Shown here piece by piece: positions 16,746-28,691 of a DNA stretch of 64,000 nt; the first letter of the stretch is position 1, and every line of letters begins with the position of its first letter. This DNA is from Ruminococcus sp. (GTDB lineage: Bacteria; Bacillota; Clostridia; Oscillospirales; Ruminococcaceae): NCBI GenBank assembly GCA_029060305.1, contig JAIDUG010000004.1, positions 1-64,000 on the forward strand, written 5' to 3'. Below the pieces are notes generated by a model. That model was given only the letters and a program-made list of their open reading frames with translations. It made no database searches and was not told the DNA's origin. Both the position numbers and the translations under genes were made by a program.

Positions 16746-18830
16746 TTATCTCATACCGAAAAGAAGTTTGTCGTAAGTGGGGAAAGGCCAGTATTCTTCA
16801 GCAGTAATCTGTTCAGCATTGTCAACAGGTTTACGGAGTGCGTCCATTTTCGGAAGAACTTCATCTCTCACGAATGAGGAAGCCTCGATAGCACTGTTAA
16901 TATCTTCAAGGTCTTCAACAGCAGTTTCAAGCTCACCTACAGCCTCGCAGATGTCGTCCATAAGACCCGAAAGTCTTTCAACTATGCACTTTTCATATTT
17001 TGATTTTCCGAAACCTTCCTTTGCCTTTGCATTTGCGGAAACATCACCCGTAAACTTCGAGAGTGCCGGAAGTATCTGTTTTCTTGCCATATCAATCATA
17101 GTCAGTGCTTCTATATTTACGGTCTTTGTGTAGTTTTCAAGCATGATTTCACATCTTGAATGTAATTCGCTTTCCGTGAAAATACCGTGAGATGTAAGCA
17201 TTTTTACGTTCTTTTCGTCAAGAAGTTTCGGCATAGCGTCAGCGGTTGTCTTGAGATTTGAAAGACCTCTCTTTTCAGCTTCTGCAACCCAGCTGTCGTC
17301 GTAGCCGTTTCCGTTGAAAATAATTCTCTTGTGTGCTTTTATAGTATCTCTTACAAGGTCGTAGAGTGCGGAATTGAAGTCGTCAGCTTTTTCAAGAATG
17401 TCTGCAAACTGTTTCAAAACTTCTGCAACACTTGCGTTAAGGTGAATGTTTGCACATGAAATACTGTTGGAAGAGCCGAGCATTCTGAATTCAAATTTAT
17501 TTCCTGTAAACGCAAAAGGTGAAGTTCTGTTGCGGTCTGTAGTATCCTTGCTGAATTCAGGCAGAACGCTTACGCCAAACTGCATAGTCTGTTTTTGTCC
17601 GCCGTCGTAAGGAGTATCGTTTTCGATAGCATCAAGAACGCCGGAAAGTTCGTCGCCAAGGAAGATTGAAATAATTGCCGGAGGTGCTTCATTTGCTCCG
17701 AGACGGTGGTCGTTTCCTGCTGTTGCAACGGAAAGACGGAGTAAATCCTGATAGTCGTCAACAGCCTTGATTACTGCTGAAAGGAAAAGCAAAAACTGTG
17801 CGTTTTCGTAAGGAGTTTCACCGGGGGTAAGAAGATTCACGCCTGTATCTGTAGAAATAGACCAGTTGTTATGTTTACCTGAACCGTTTACGCCGTCAAA
17901 AGGCTTTTCGTGAAGCAGACAAACAAGTCCGTGTTTCTGAGCGACTTTCTGCATTACTTCCATAGTAAGCTGATTGTTGTCGGCAGCGATATTTGTAGTT
18001 CTGTAAATAGGAGCAAGTTCGTGCTGTGCCGGTGCAACCTCGTTGTGTTTAGTCTTTGCAAGAATACCCAGTTTCCAGAGTTCTTTGTCAAGGTCTGCCA
18101 TGTATTCCGCAACTCTCGGCTTTATTGAGCCGAAATAATGGTCTTCCATTTCCTGACCTTTCGGAGGCATTGCACCGAAAAGCGTTCTGCCCGTCATAAT
18201 GAGGTCTTTTCTTTTTTCGTAAAGTTCCTTAGGAATGAGGAAATATTCCTGCTCCGGACCTACGGAAGTCTTTACGCAACGGACATCATTATTTCCGAAA
18301 AGTTTCAGAATCCTGAGAGCCTGAACATTGAGAGCGTCCATTGAACGCAACAATGGCACTTTCTTGTCGAGAGCTTCACCTGTATATGAACAGAAAGCAG
18401 TAGGGATATAAAGTGTACCGTCCTTGATAAATGCGTAAGAAGTCGGGTCCCAAGCTGTGTAACCTCTTGCCTCGAAAGTAGCTCTCAGACCACCTGACGG
18501 AAATGATGATGCATCGGGCTCACCCTTGACGAGTTCCTTTCCTGAAAACTCCATAATAACACGACCGTCGGGAGCAGGATTTATGAAGCTGTCGTGCTTT
18601 TCAGCAGTTACGCCGGTCTCAGGCTGAAACCAATGTGTGTAATGTGTAGCCCCCTTTTCAACTGCCCAGTCTTTCATTGCAGAAGCTACGGCATTAGCTA
18701 CAGTGATGTCAAGCGGTACTCCTCTGTCTATAGTTCTTTTAAGTGACTTATAGACCTTTTCGGAAAGAACACCTTTCATTACTCTTTCGTCAAAGACCAT
18801 ACTTCCGAAATAATCCTGTACCTTTTCCAT
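16746..18830 (-). CDS. glnN: Glutamine synthetase type III
   Basis: At 694 residues, and with the start [15 protein letters not shown], this is GSIII, the long dodecameric form common in Bacteroides and ruminococci. It joins ammonia to glutamate with ATP. The catalytic part includes [11 protein letters not shown] (metal Glu pair), [11 protein letters not shown] (second metal pair), [10 protein letters not shown] (His ligand), and [21 protein letters not shown] near residue 460. All are intact, in contrast to the GS-like protein encoded at 28692-29969. Third gene of the amt operon, 16 bases after pyrG with a GGAGG site. Confidence 0.96.
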   Translation of the reverse strand: MEKVQDYFGSMVFDERVMKGVLSEKVYKSLKRTIDRGVPLDITVANAVASAMKDWAVEKGATHYTHWFQPETGVTAEKHDSFINPAPDGRVIMEFSGKELVKGEPDASSFPSGGLRATFEARGYTAWDPTSYAFIKDGTLYIPTAFCSYTGEALDKKVPLLRSMDALNVQALRILKLFGNNDVRCVKTSVGPEQEYFLIPKELYEKRKDLIMTGRTLFGAMPPKGQEMEDHYFGSIKPRVAEYMADLDKELWKLGILAKTKHNEVAPAQHELAPIYRTTNIAADNNQLTMEVMQKVAQKHGLVCLLHEKPFDGVNGSGKHNNWSISTDTGVNLLTPGETPYENAQFLLFLSAVIKAVDDYQDLLRLSVATAGNDHRLGANEAPPAIISIFLGDELSGVLDAIENDTPYDGGQKQTMQFGVSVLPEFSKDTTDRNRTSPFAFTGNKFEFRMLGSSNSISCANIHLNASVAEVLKQFADILEKADDFNSALYDLVRDTIKAHKRIIFNGNGYDDSWVAEAEKRGLSNLKTTADAMPKLLDEKNVKMLTSHGIFTESELHSRCEIMLENYTKTVNIEALTMIDMARKQILPALSKFTGDVSANAKAKEGFGKSKYEKCIVERLSGLMDDICEAVGELETAVEDLEDINSAIEASSFVRDEVLPKMDALRKPVDNAEQITAEEYWPFPTYDKLLFGMR

Positions 18831-18846
18831 AATTAAATACCTCCGT

Positions 18847-22232
<3,386 letters not shown>

Positions 22233-22250
22233 TGTTATCAACCTCCGGTA

Positions 22251-22313
22251 AAAATTACAAAAGGGTGTAAGATACCCCGATATTTCGGAACATCATACAC
22301 CCCTTTGTGTATG
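22251..22313 (-). promoter_or_regulatory. Second ANTAR-type hairpin and terminator in amt leader
   Basis: Minus-strand RNA can form CATACAC-AAAGGG-GTGTATG (22313-22294), a perfect 7-base stem with a hexaloop having A1 and G4 and a C-G closing pair. The 3' arm is also the beginning of a 17-pair terminator with one mismatch: 22302-22286 pairs with 22279-22263, with a six-base loop (AAATAT), followed by TTTTGTAATTTTT. The two structures cannot coexist. Binding of an ANTAR protein to the hexaloop hairpin would allow read-through into amt. The stem energies were judged by eye only. Confidence 0.75.
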
Positions 22314-22331
22314 GAATTTAGCAAACAACAG

Positions 22332-22373
22332 AAAAAGAGGGCTAAAGACCTAACGTCCTCAGCCCCCTTGCTG
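22332..22373 (-). promoter_or_regulatory. First ANTAR-type hairpin and terminator in amt leader
   Basis: About 5 bases after the predicted RNA start, CAGC-AAGGGG-GCTG (22373-22360) forms a 4-base stem with an A1/G4 hexaloop closed by C-G. Its loop end and 3' arm belong to an 11-pair terminator: GGGCTGAGGAC (22365-22355), loop GTTAG, GTCTTTAGCCC (22349-22339), then TCTTTTT. Hairpin and terminator are mutually exclusive. The weak 4-base stem would need protein to win, as expected for an antitermination target. Confidence 0.75.
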
Positions 22374-22384
22374 TTTACAATGAC

Positions 22385-22413
22385 AGTATATACCCAAAAA
22401 ACATTTTTGTCAA
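22385..22413 (-). promoter_or_regulatory. Consensus promoter of amt-pyrG-glnN
   Basis: Minus strand TTGACA (22413-22408), 17 bases, TATACT (22390-22385). Start of transcription near 22378, only about 5 bases ahead of the first hexaloop hairpin. Confidence 0.85.
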
Positions 22414-22514
22414 TAGGTTTTCCTCACTTTCGGCAGATTAACCACTTTTTCATATATCATTCAGGAAACAAAAAGATGTTTTTAACAAAACTGAAATATT
22501 TCAGAAAATCCCTC

Positions 22515-22543
22515 TTGACTTTTTAATCTTTACGTGCTACTAT
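22515..22543 (+). promoter_or_regulatory. Predicted promoter of the gltB operon
   Basis: TTGACT (22515-22520), 17 bases, TACTAT (22538-22543). Start near 22550, about 3 bases ahead of the first hexaloop hairpin. It is divergent from the amt promoter; the roughly 100 bases between them (22414-22514) contain no feature I can support. Confidence 0.8.
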
Positions 22544-22552
22544 ATTATTCAA

Positions 22553-22605
22553 GAACAAGGACGTTCATTACAGGTTAACTATGCCTGTATGGACGTTCTT
22601 TTTTA
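22553..22605 (+). promoter_or_regulatory. ANTAR-type hairpin overlapping terminator, gltB leader
   Basis: GAAC-AAGGAC-GTTC (22553-22566) is a 4-base stem with an A1/G4 hexaloop closed by C-G. Loop and 3' arm are also the left arm of a 17-pair terminator with one bulge: 22557-22574 pairs with 22584-22600, with loop TTAACTATG, followed by a T-run to 22605. This is the same arrangement as the first element of the amt leader. By default the transcript should stop here; protein binding to the hexaloop would permit read-through. Confidence 0.75.
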
Positions 22606-22615
22606 TTTTTAGGTC

Positions 22616-22631
22616 GGTTCAATGGCGAACC
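22616..22631 (+). promoter_or_regulatory. Second ANTAR-type hairpin in gltB leader
   Basis: GGTTC-AATGGC-GAACC is a perfect 5-base stem with an A1/G4 hexaloop and C-G closing pair, 49 bases after the first (46 bases in the amt leader). No second terminator follows. Instead the loop contains an in-frame ATG (22622) and the stem lies just before a GGAAAGG ribosome site, so it might act on translation of gltB. Confidence 0.65.
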
Positions 22632-22654
22632 CTCCGGAAAGGCGTGAAACATTT

Positions 22655-25600
22655 ATGGATAACTTCAGAACAGAAGCTCCGTTCAGACAGCAGGGACTTT
22701 ACAACCCGAAATTTGAACACGACAACTGCGGTATCGGTGCGGTTGTGAACATAAAGGGTATAAAGTCAAGGAATGTTGTTGAGAACGCTCTTGAAATCGT
22801 GGAAAAACTTGAACACCGTGCAGGCAAGGACGCAGAGGGTAAAACCGGCGACGGTGTAGGAATACTTGTGCAGATACCTCATAAATTTTTTAAAAAAGAA
22901 ACTGAAACACTCGGTTTTGACATAGGTGGAGAGGGAGATTCCGGCGTGGGAATGTTCTTCTTTCCTCAGAACGAACTCAAACGCAATCAGGCTAAAAAAA
23001 TGTTTGAGATTATCGTGAAAAGAAACGGAATGGATTTTCTGGGCTGGAGAGAAGTCCCGTCTGTGCCGTCTGTTCTCGGACAGAAAGCCGTTGACAGTAT
23101 GCCATACATAATGCAGGGTTTTGTGAAACGTCCTGACGACTGTGCAAAGGGTCTTGATTTTGACAGGAAACTTTTTATTGCAAGACGTATCTTTGAACAG
23201 TCCAATGAAAATACTTACGTTGTATCGCTTTCAAGCCGTACAGTCGTATATAAAGGAATGTTCCTCGTTGACGAACTCCGCAAATTCTACAAAGACTTAC
23301 AGGACGATAATTTTATTTCCGCTATTGCAATGGTTCACTCACGTTTTTCAACAAACACAAATCCGAGCTGGCAGAAAGCACACCCTAACCGCTTTATCGT
23401 ACACAACGGCGAAATAAACACAATTACCGGCAATGCTGACAAAATGCTTGCACGTGAGGAAACTATGTCGTGTGAAGCACTCAAGGAAGATATGCACAAA
23501 ATTCTTCCTGCTATCAATATTGAGGGGTCGGATTCAGCAAGACTTGACAATGCACTTGAATTTATGGTGATGTCCGGTATGCCGTTACCGCTTGCTGTGA
23601 TGATTACGATTCCTGAGCCGTGGAAAAACAACCGTACTATTTCCAAAGAAAAATACGACTTCTATCAGTACTATGCAACAATGATGGAACCTTGGGACGG
23701 TCCTGCATCTATACTGTTTTCAGACGGCGACATCATGGGAGCTGTTCTCGACAGAAACGGTCTCCGTCCGTCAAGATACGTCATCACAAACGACGATTTC
23801 CTCATACTCTCATCTGAAACAGGTTGTATAGAAATTCCGCCGGAAAAAATCATAAAAAAAGACCGTCTCCGTCCTGGGAAGATGTTGCTTGCTGATACAA
23901 AACAGGGCAGACTGATTGACGACAATGAAATAAAAAGTTATTATGCTTCTCAGAAACCTTACGGCGAATGGCTTGATTCAAATCTTGTGAGACTTTACGA
24001 TTTGCATATTCCAAACAGAAACGTCCGTAAGTACACCCATGAAGAACTTGTAAAATTACAGAAAGCCTTCGGTTACTCATACGAAAATATCAGGACAAGT
24101 ATTCTTCCAATGGCTGAAAACGGTTCAGAGCCTATTGCTTCTATGGGTTCGGACGTTCCGCTCCCACCGCTTGACAGCGAAAATATTCCGCTTTTCAACT
24201 ATTTCAGACAGCTTTTCGCACAAGTTACAAACCCACCTTTTGACGCTATCCGTGAAGAAATAGTTACTGATACAAGCGTTTACATAGGCGAGGACGGAAA
24301 TATTCTTGAGGAAAAACCTGAAAACTGCCACGTACTCAAAATAGAAAATCCGATACTTACAAGTACAGATATGCTTAAAATAAAGAGTATGAAAGTAAAG
24401 GGACTTAAAACTGCTGTTATTCCGATTACCTACTACATGGGTACTCCGCTTGAAAGGGCTATCGAAAGACTTTTCATTGAAGCTGACAAGGCTTACCGTG
24501 ACGGTGCAAATATCCTTATACTTTCTGACAGGGACGTTGACGAATATCATACTCCCATACCGTCATTGCTTGCGGTATCTGCACTTCAACAGCACCTCGT
24601 CTCAACAAAGAAACGTACAGCGGTTGCAATGATTCTTGAAAGTGCTGAACCGTGTGAAGTACATCATTTCGCAACGCTCCTCGGATATGGTGCTTGTGCT
24701 GTAAATCCTTATCTCGCTCAGGAAACTATACGTGACCTTATTAATACAGGTATGCTTGACAAAGATTTCTATGCAGCAGAAACAGATTACAATAACGCTG
24801 TACTGCACGGAATTGTCAAAATAGCTTCAAAAATGGGTATCTCAACAATACAGTCGTATCAGGGTTCAAAACTCTTTGAGGCTGTCGGAATCTCGCACGA
24901 AGTAACTGAAAAATATTTCAAAGGTACTGTAAGCCGTATCGGCGGAATAACTCTCGACGATATAAGTCACCAGATTGAATCACGCCACAACTCCGCATTT
25001 GACCCTCTCGGACTTTCCGTCAACAACAGTATTGAAAGTGCAGGAAGTCACAAACTCAGAAGCGGAAAAAGCAATCACCTTTATACTCCGGAAACAATAC
25101 ATCTTTTACAGGAAGCCTCACGAACAGGTGACTACAATATCTACAAAAAGTATTCCGAATGTCTTAACCGTGAGGACAATAATCTCACGCTCAGAAGTCT
25201 GCTTGAATTTAATTTTGACGAAAACGGCGGTATTCCGATTGAAGAAGTCGAAAGCGTTGAGAGTATTTGCAGACGTTTCAAGACCGGTGCTATGTCATAC
25301 GGTTCTATATCTCAGGAAGCTCACGAATGTATGGCGGTTGCAATGAATCGCATAGGCGGTAAATCTAACTCCGGTGAGGGCGGTGAAAGTCCGGAACGTC
25401 TCAAATCGAATAAGTGTTCAGCTATAAAACAGGTAGCGTCGGGACGTTTCGGCGTAACAAGCGAATATCTTGTTTCCGCAAAAGAAATTCAGATAAAAAT
25501 GGCTCAGGGTGCTAAACCAGGTGAGGGCGGACATCTGCCGTCAGGAAAAGTATATCCGTGGATTGCAAAAACACGTCATTCAACTGCCGGTGTGGGACTT

Positions 25601-27190
25601 ATTTCACCACCTCCGCACCATGATATATATTCTATTGAAGACCTTGCACAACTTATATACGACCTCAAAAATGCTAACGAAAATGCACGTATTTCCGTTA
25701 AACTCGTTTCGGAAGCAGGTGTGGGTACAGTTTCAGCAGGCGTTGCAAAAGCAGGCGCACAAGTAATACTCATTTCAGGATATGACGGCGGTACAGGTGC
25801 AGCTCCGAAAAGTTCAATATACAATGCAGGACTTCCGTGGGAATTGGGACTTGCAGAGGCTCATCAGACACTTATTATGAACGGTCTGCGTTCACGTGTA
25901 GTAATAGAAACAGACGGCAAATTAATGACAGGTCGTGATGTACTTGTTGCTTGTCTGCTCGGTGCTGAGGAATTCGGATTTGCCACTGCTCCCCTTGTAA
26001 CTATGGGTTGCGTAATGATGCGTGTATGTAACCTTGATACCTGTCCTATGGGAATCGCTACTCAGAATCCCGAATTAAGAAAACGTTTTCAGGGCAAACC
26101 GGAGTATATTATCAATTTTATGCATTTCGTTGCACAGGAACTCCGTGAGTATATGGCAAAACTCGGTATACGCACTATTGACGAACTCGTCGGACGTACA
26201 GACCTGCTCCGCAAGAAAGACGTTCCGGAAAATCAGAAAATAGACTTTTCAAAAATCCTTTGCGGTATTGAAACAGACGGTAAACAGTCATTTAATCCTG
26301 CTGATATATACGATTTCAGACTTGCAGAAACAGTTGACAAAAAAGTCCTTATGAAAAAACTCGGCTCTGCATTGAAGAACAAAACCAAAAAAACAATTGA
26401 TATTGACATCGTAAATACCGATCGTGCATTAGGTACTCTTTTCGGTGCTGAAATAACACGCCGTTATGGTGACAACGTTCTTGAAGATGATACTTTCACT
26501 GTAAGATGTCACGGAAGTGGCGGACAAAGTTTCGGTGCATTCATTCCGAAAGGTCTCACACTTGAACTTCACGGAGACAGTAACGACTATTTCGGAAAAG
26601 GTCTCTCAGGCGGTAAACTTGTACTCTGTCCACCGGAAAAATCAGGTTTCAGGGCTGAGGAAAATATTATTGTCGGGAACGTTGCACTCTATGGTGCTAC
26701 CTCAGGAAAAGCGTTCATTAACGGTATTGCCGGAGAGCGTTTCTGTGTAAGAAATTCAGGTGCTGTTGCAGTCTGTGAGGGTACAGGCGACCACGCCTGT
26801 GAATATATGACCGGCGGTCGTGCTGTAATTCTCGGCAAAACAGGAAAAAATTTCGCTGCCGGAATGTCAGGCGGTATCGCTTACGTCCTCGACGAAAACA
26901 GAGACTTATATATGAATCTGAACAAGTCCCTTGTATCACTTGAGGGTGTTACTGAAAAGTACGATATTATCGAACTCAGAAGTATTATTGAAGAACACGC
27001 AAACGCTACGGGTTCTGAAAAAGCAAAACGCATACTTGCGGACTTTGACAAATATATCCCGAATTTCAAAAAGATTATTCCGCACGATTACGCTAAAATC
27101 AAAAGTGCTGTCGTAACTCTTGAGGAAAAGGGTATGAACAGCGAACAGGCTGAAATTGAAGCGTTCTATCTTATTACTAAGGAGGCATAA
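22655..27190 (+). CDS. gltB: Glutamate synthase large subunit
   Basis: Converts glutamine plus 2-oxoglutarate to two glutamates. I prefer ATG 22655 (MDNFRTEAPF), which leaves a 24-residue propeptide before the catalytic Cys of HDNCGIG; ATG 22622 would add 11 residues. From this start (1511 aa): class II amidotransferase (about 25-420), central domain (about 465-740), FMN/synthase domain (about 800-1180) with the GEGGESPERLKS and QGAKPGEGGHLPSGK segments and the 3Fe-4S Cys (VCNLDTCPMGIATQ), and the GXGXG beta-helix domain (about 1250-1450). First gene of a six-gene operon. Confidence 0.96.
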   Translation: MDNFRTEAPFRQQGLYNPKFEHDNCGIGAVVNIKGIKSRNVVENALEIVEKLEHRAGKDAEGKTGDGVGILVQIPHKFFKKETETLGFDIGGEGDSGVGMFFFPQNELKRNQAKKMFEIIVKRNGMDFLGWREVPSVPSVLGQKAVDSMPYIMQGFVKRPDDCAKGLDFDRKLFIARRIFEQSNENTYVVSLSSRTVVYKGMFLVDELRKFYKDLQDDNFISAIAMVHSRFSTNTNPSWQKAHPNRFIVHNGEINTITGNADKMLAREETMSCEALKEDMHKILPAINIEGSDSARLDNALEFMVMSGMPLPLAVMITIPEPWKNNRTISKEKYDFYQYYATMMEPWDGPASILFSDGDIMGAVLDRNGLRPSRYVITNDDFLILSSETGCIEIPPEKIIKKDRLRPGKMLLADTKQGRLIDDNEIKSYYASQKPYGEWLDSNLVRLYDLHIPNRNVRKYTHEELVKLQKAFGYSYENIRTSILPMAENGSEPIASMGSDVPLPPLDSENIPLFNYFRQLFAQVTNPPFDAIREEIVTDTSVYIGEDGNILEEKPENCHVLKIENPILTSTDMLKIKSMKVKGLKTAVIPITYYMGTPLERAIERLFIEADKAYRDGANILILSDRDVDEYHTPIPSLLAVSALQQHLVSTKKRTAVAMILESAEPCEVHHFATLLGYGACAVNPYLAQETIRDLINTGMLDKDFYAAETDYNNAVLHGIVKIASKMGISTIQSYQGSKLFEAVGISHEVTEKYFKGTVSRIGGITLDDISHQIESRHNSAFDPLGLSVNNSIESAGSHKLRSGKSNHLYTPETIHLLQEASRTGDYNIYKKYSECLNREDNNLTLRSLLEFNFDENGGIPIEEVESVESICRRFKTGAMSYGSISQEAHECMAVAMNRIGGKSNSGEGGESPERLKSNKCSAIKQVASGRFGVTSEYLVSAKEIQIKMAQGAKPGEGGHLPSGKVYPWIAKTRHSTAGVGLISPPPHHDIYSIEDLAQLIYDLKNANENARISVKLVSEAGVGTVSAGVAKAGAQVILISGYDGGTGAAPKSSIYNAGLPWELGLAEAHQTLIMNGLRSRVVIETDGKLMTGRDVLVACLLGAEEFGFATAPLVTMGCVMMRVCNLDTCPMGIATQNPELRKRFQGKPEYIINFMHFVAQELREYMAKLGIRTIDELVGRTDLLRKKDVPENQKIDFSKILCGIETDGKQSFNPADIYDFRLAETVDKKVLMKKLGSALKNKTKKTIDIDIVNTDRALGTLFGAEITRRYGDNVLEDDTFTVRCHGSGGQSFGAFIPKGLTLELHGDSNDYFGKGLSGGKLVLCPPEKSGFRAEENIIVGNVALYGATSGKAFINGIAGERFCVRNSGAVAVCEGTGDHACEYMTGGRAVILGKTGKNFAAGMSGGIAYVLDENRDLYMNLNKSLVSLEGVTEKYDIIELRSIIEEHANATGSEKAKRILADFDKYIPNFKKIIPHDYAKIKSAVVTLEEKGMNSEQAEIEAFYLITKEA

Positions 27191-27193
27191 GTT

Positions 27194-28678
27194 ATGGGAA
27201 AGCCTACCGGATTTCTTGAATACAACAGGGTGGACAGCAATGCTGTCTCACCTCTCGAAAGAATAAAAAATTACAATGAGTTTCACACTCCGCTGAGTAA
27301 CGAACAAAGACGTTTACAGGCATCAAGATGTATGGACTGTGGTGTACCATTCTGTCAGAACGGAAAAATTTTAAACGGTATGGTTTCGGGCTGTCCGCTG
27401 AATAATCTTGTACCCGAATGGAACGATTTACTTTACCATGACCAAAAAGAACAGGCACTTGAACGTCTGATTATGACAAATAACTTTCCGGAATTTACGT
27501 CAAGAGTATGTCCGGCACTCTGCGAAAAGGCTTGTACGTGCGGTCTTCACGGCGACCCTGTTTCCGTAAGGGACAACGAAAACGCTATTATTGAAAACGG
27601 CTTTTCAGAGGGTCTTGTAAAACCTCAGATTCCGAAAATAAGAAGCGGTAAAAAAATAGCTGTTATCGGTTCAGGACCGTCAGGACTTGCGACTGCTGAT
27701 ACTTTAAATAAGCGTGGACACATGGTTACTGTCTTTGAACGTTCCGACAGGGCAGGCGGTCTTCTGATGTACGGTATTCCAAATATGAAACTTGAAAAAA
27801 ACATCATTGAACGCCGTATCAGACTTATGAAAACTGAGGGAGTAGAGTTTGTGACAAATGCAGATGTAGGAAAAAACACTTCTGCTGAAGAAATAATGGA
27901 AAATTACGACGCTGTTGTACTTGCGTGTGGCTCGTCAAATCCCCGTGACATAAAGGCAAACGGTCGTGATGCTGACGGAATTTATTTCGCTGTTGACTTC
28001 CTGAAAGCTACTACAAAAAGTTTACTCGACAGCGGACTTTCCGACGGAAATTACATCTCCGCCAAAGACAAGAACGTCGTAATAATAGGCGGTGGAGATA
28101 CCGGAAATGATTGTGTGGGTACTTCCGTGAGACATGGTTGTAAATCAGTCACACAACTTGAGATGATGCCGAAACTTCCCGACGACCGTGCAGAAAATAA
28201 TCCATGGCCTGAATATCCACGAGTATGCAAGACCGATTACGGACAGGAAGAAGCTATTGCAGTTTTCGGTCACGACCCACGTATTTATGAAACTACTGTA
28301 AAGGAATTTATAAAGGACGAAAACAACAGACTTACGGCTATAAAGACAGTCAGATTGAAGTCCGTCACCGACCCCGAAACAAAAAGACGTTCAATGCAGG
28401 AGGTTGAAAACAGCGAAAATATTATTCCTTGTGAATTATGCCTGATTGCTGTGGGATTCCTTGGCTGTCAGAAGTACGTTGCTGAGGCTTTCGGCGTTGA
28501 ACTCAATGAACGCACAAACGTTAAAACAGATTCAGGAAGTTTCGCAACAAACATTGAAAAAGTCTTTACAGCAGGAGATATGCATATAGGACAGTCACTT
28601 GTTGTACGTGCAATCCGTGAGGGTCGTGACGTAGCTTCAGAAGTTGACCGCTATTTAATGGGTTACACGAACATCTGA
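27194..28678 (+). CDS. gltD: Glutamate synthase small subunit
   Basis: The 494-residue flavoprotein supplies electrons from NAD(P)H to GltB. The N-terminal Cys-rich segment (CMDCGVPFC, SGCPLNN, RVCPALCEKACTCG) binds two 4Fe-4S clusters. FAD- and NAD(P)H-binding GxGxxG motifs follow: AVIGSGPSGLATA near residue 155 and VVIIGGGDTGNDC near residue 296. The C-terminal FAD contact (VFTAGDMHIGQSLVVRAI) is present. It starts 3 bases after gltB. Confidence 0.96.
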   Translation: MGKPTGFLEYNRVDSNAVSPLERIKNYNEFHTPLSNEQRRLQASRCMDCGVPFCQNGKILNGMVSGCPLNNLVPEWNDLLYHDQKEQALERLIMTNNFPEFTSRVCPALCEKACTCGLHGDPVSVRDNENAIIENGFSEGLVKPQIPKIRSGKKIAVIGSGPSGLATADTLNKRGHMVTVFERSDRAGGLLMYGIPNMKLEKNIIERRIRLMKTEGVEFVTNADVGKNTSAEEIMENYDAVVLACGSSNPRDIKANGRDADGIYFAVDFLKATTKSLLDSGLSDGNYISAKDKNVVIIGGGDTGNDCVGTSVRHGCKSVTQLEMMPKLPDDRAENNPWPEYPRVCKTDYGQEEAIAVFGHDPRIYETTVKEFIKDENNRLTAIKTVRLKSVTDPETKRRSMQEVENSENIIPCELCLIAVGFLGCQKYVAEAFGVELNERTNVKTDSGSFATNIEKVFTAGDMHIGQSLVVRAIREGRDVASEVDRYLMGYTNI

Positions 28679-28691
28679 CGGAGGGTTTGAA

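Noticed and set aside
22280-22285. AAATAT loop of the second amt terminator as a further ANTAR hexaloop
   Set aside because: It has six bases and starts with A, but position 4 is T rather than G, so it fails the target rule.
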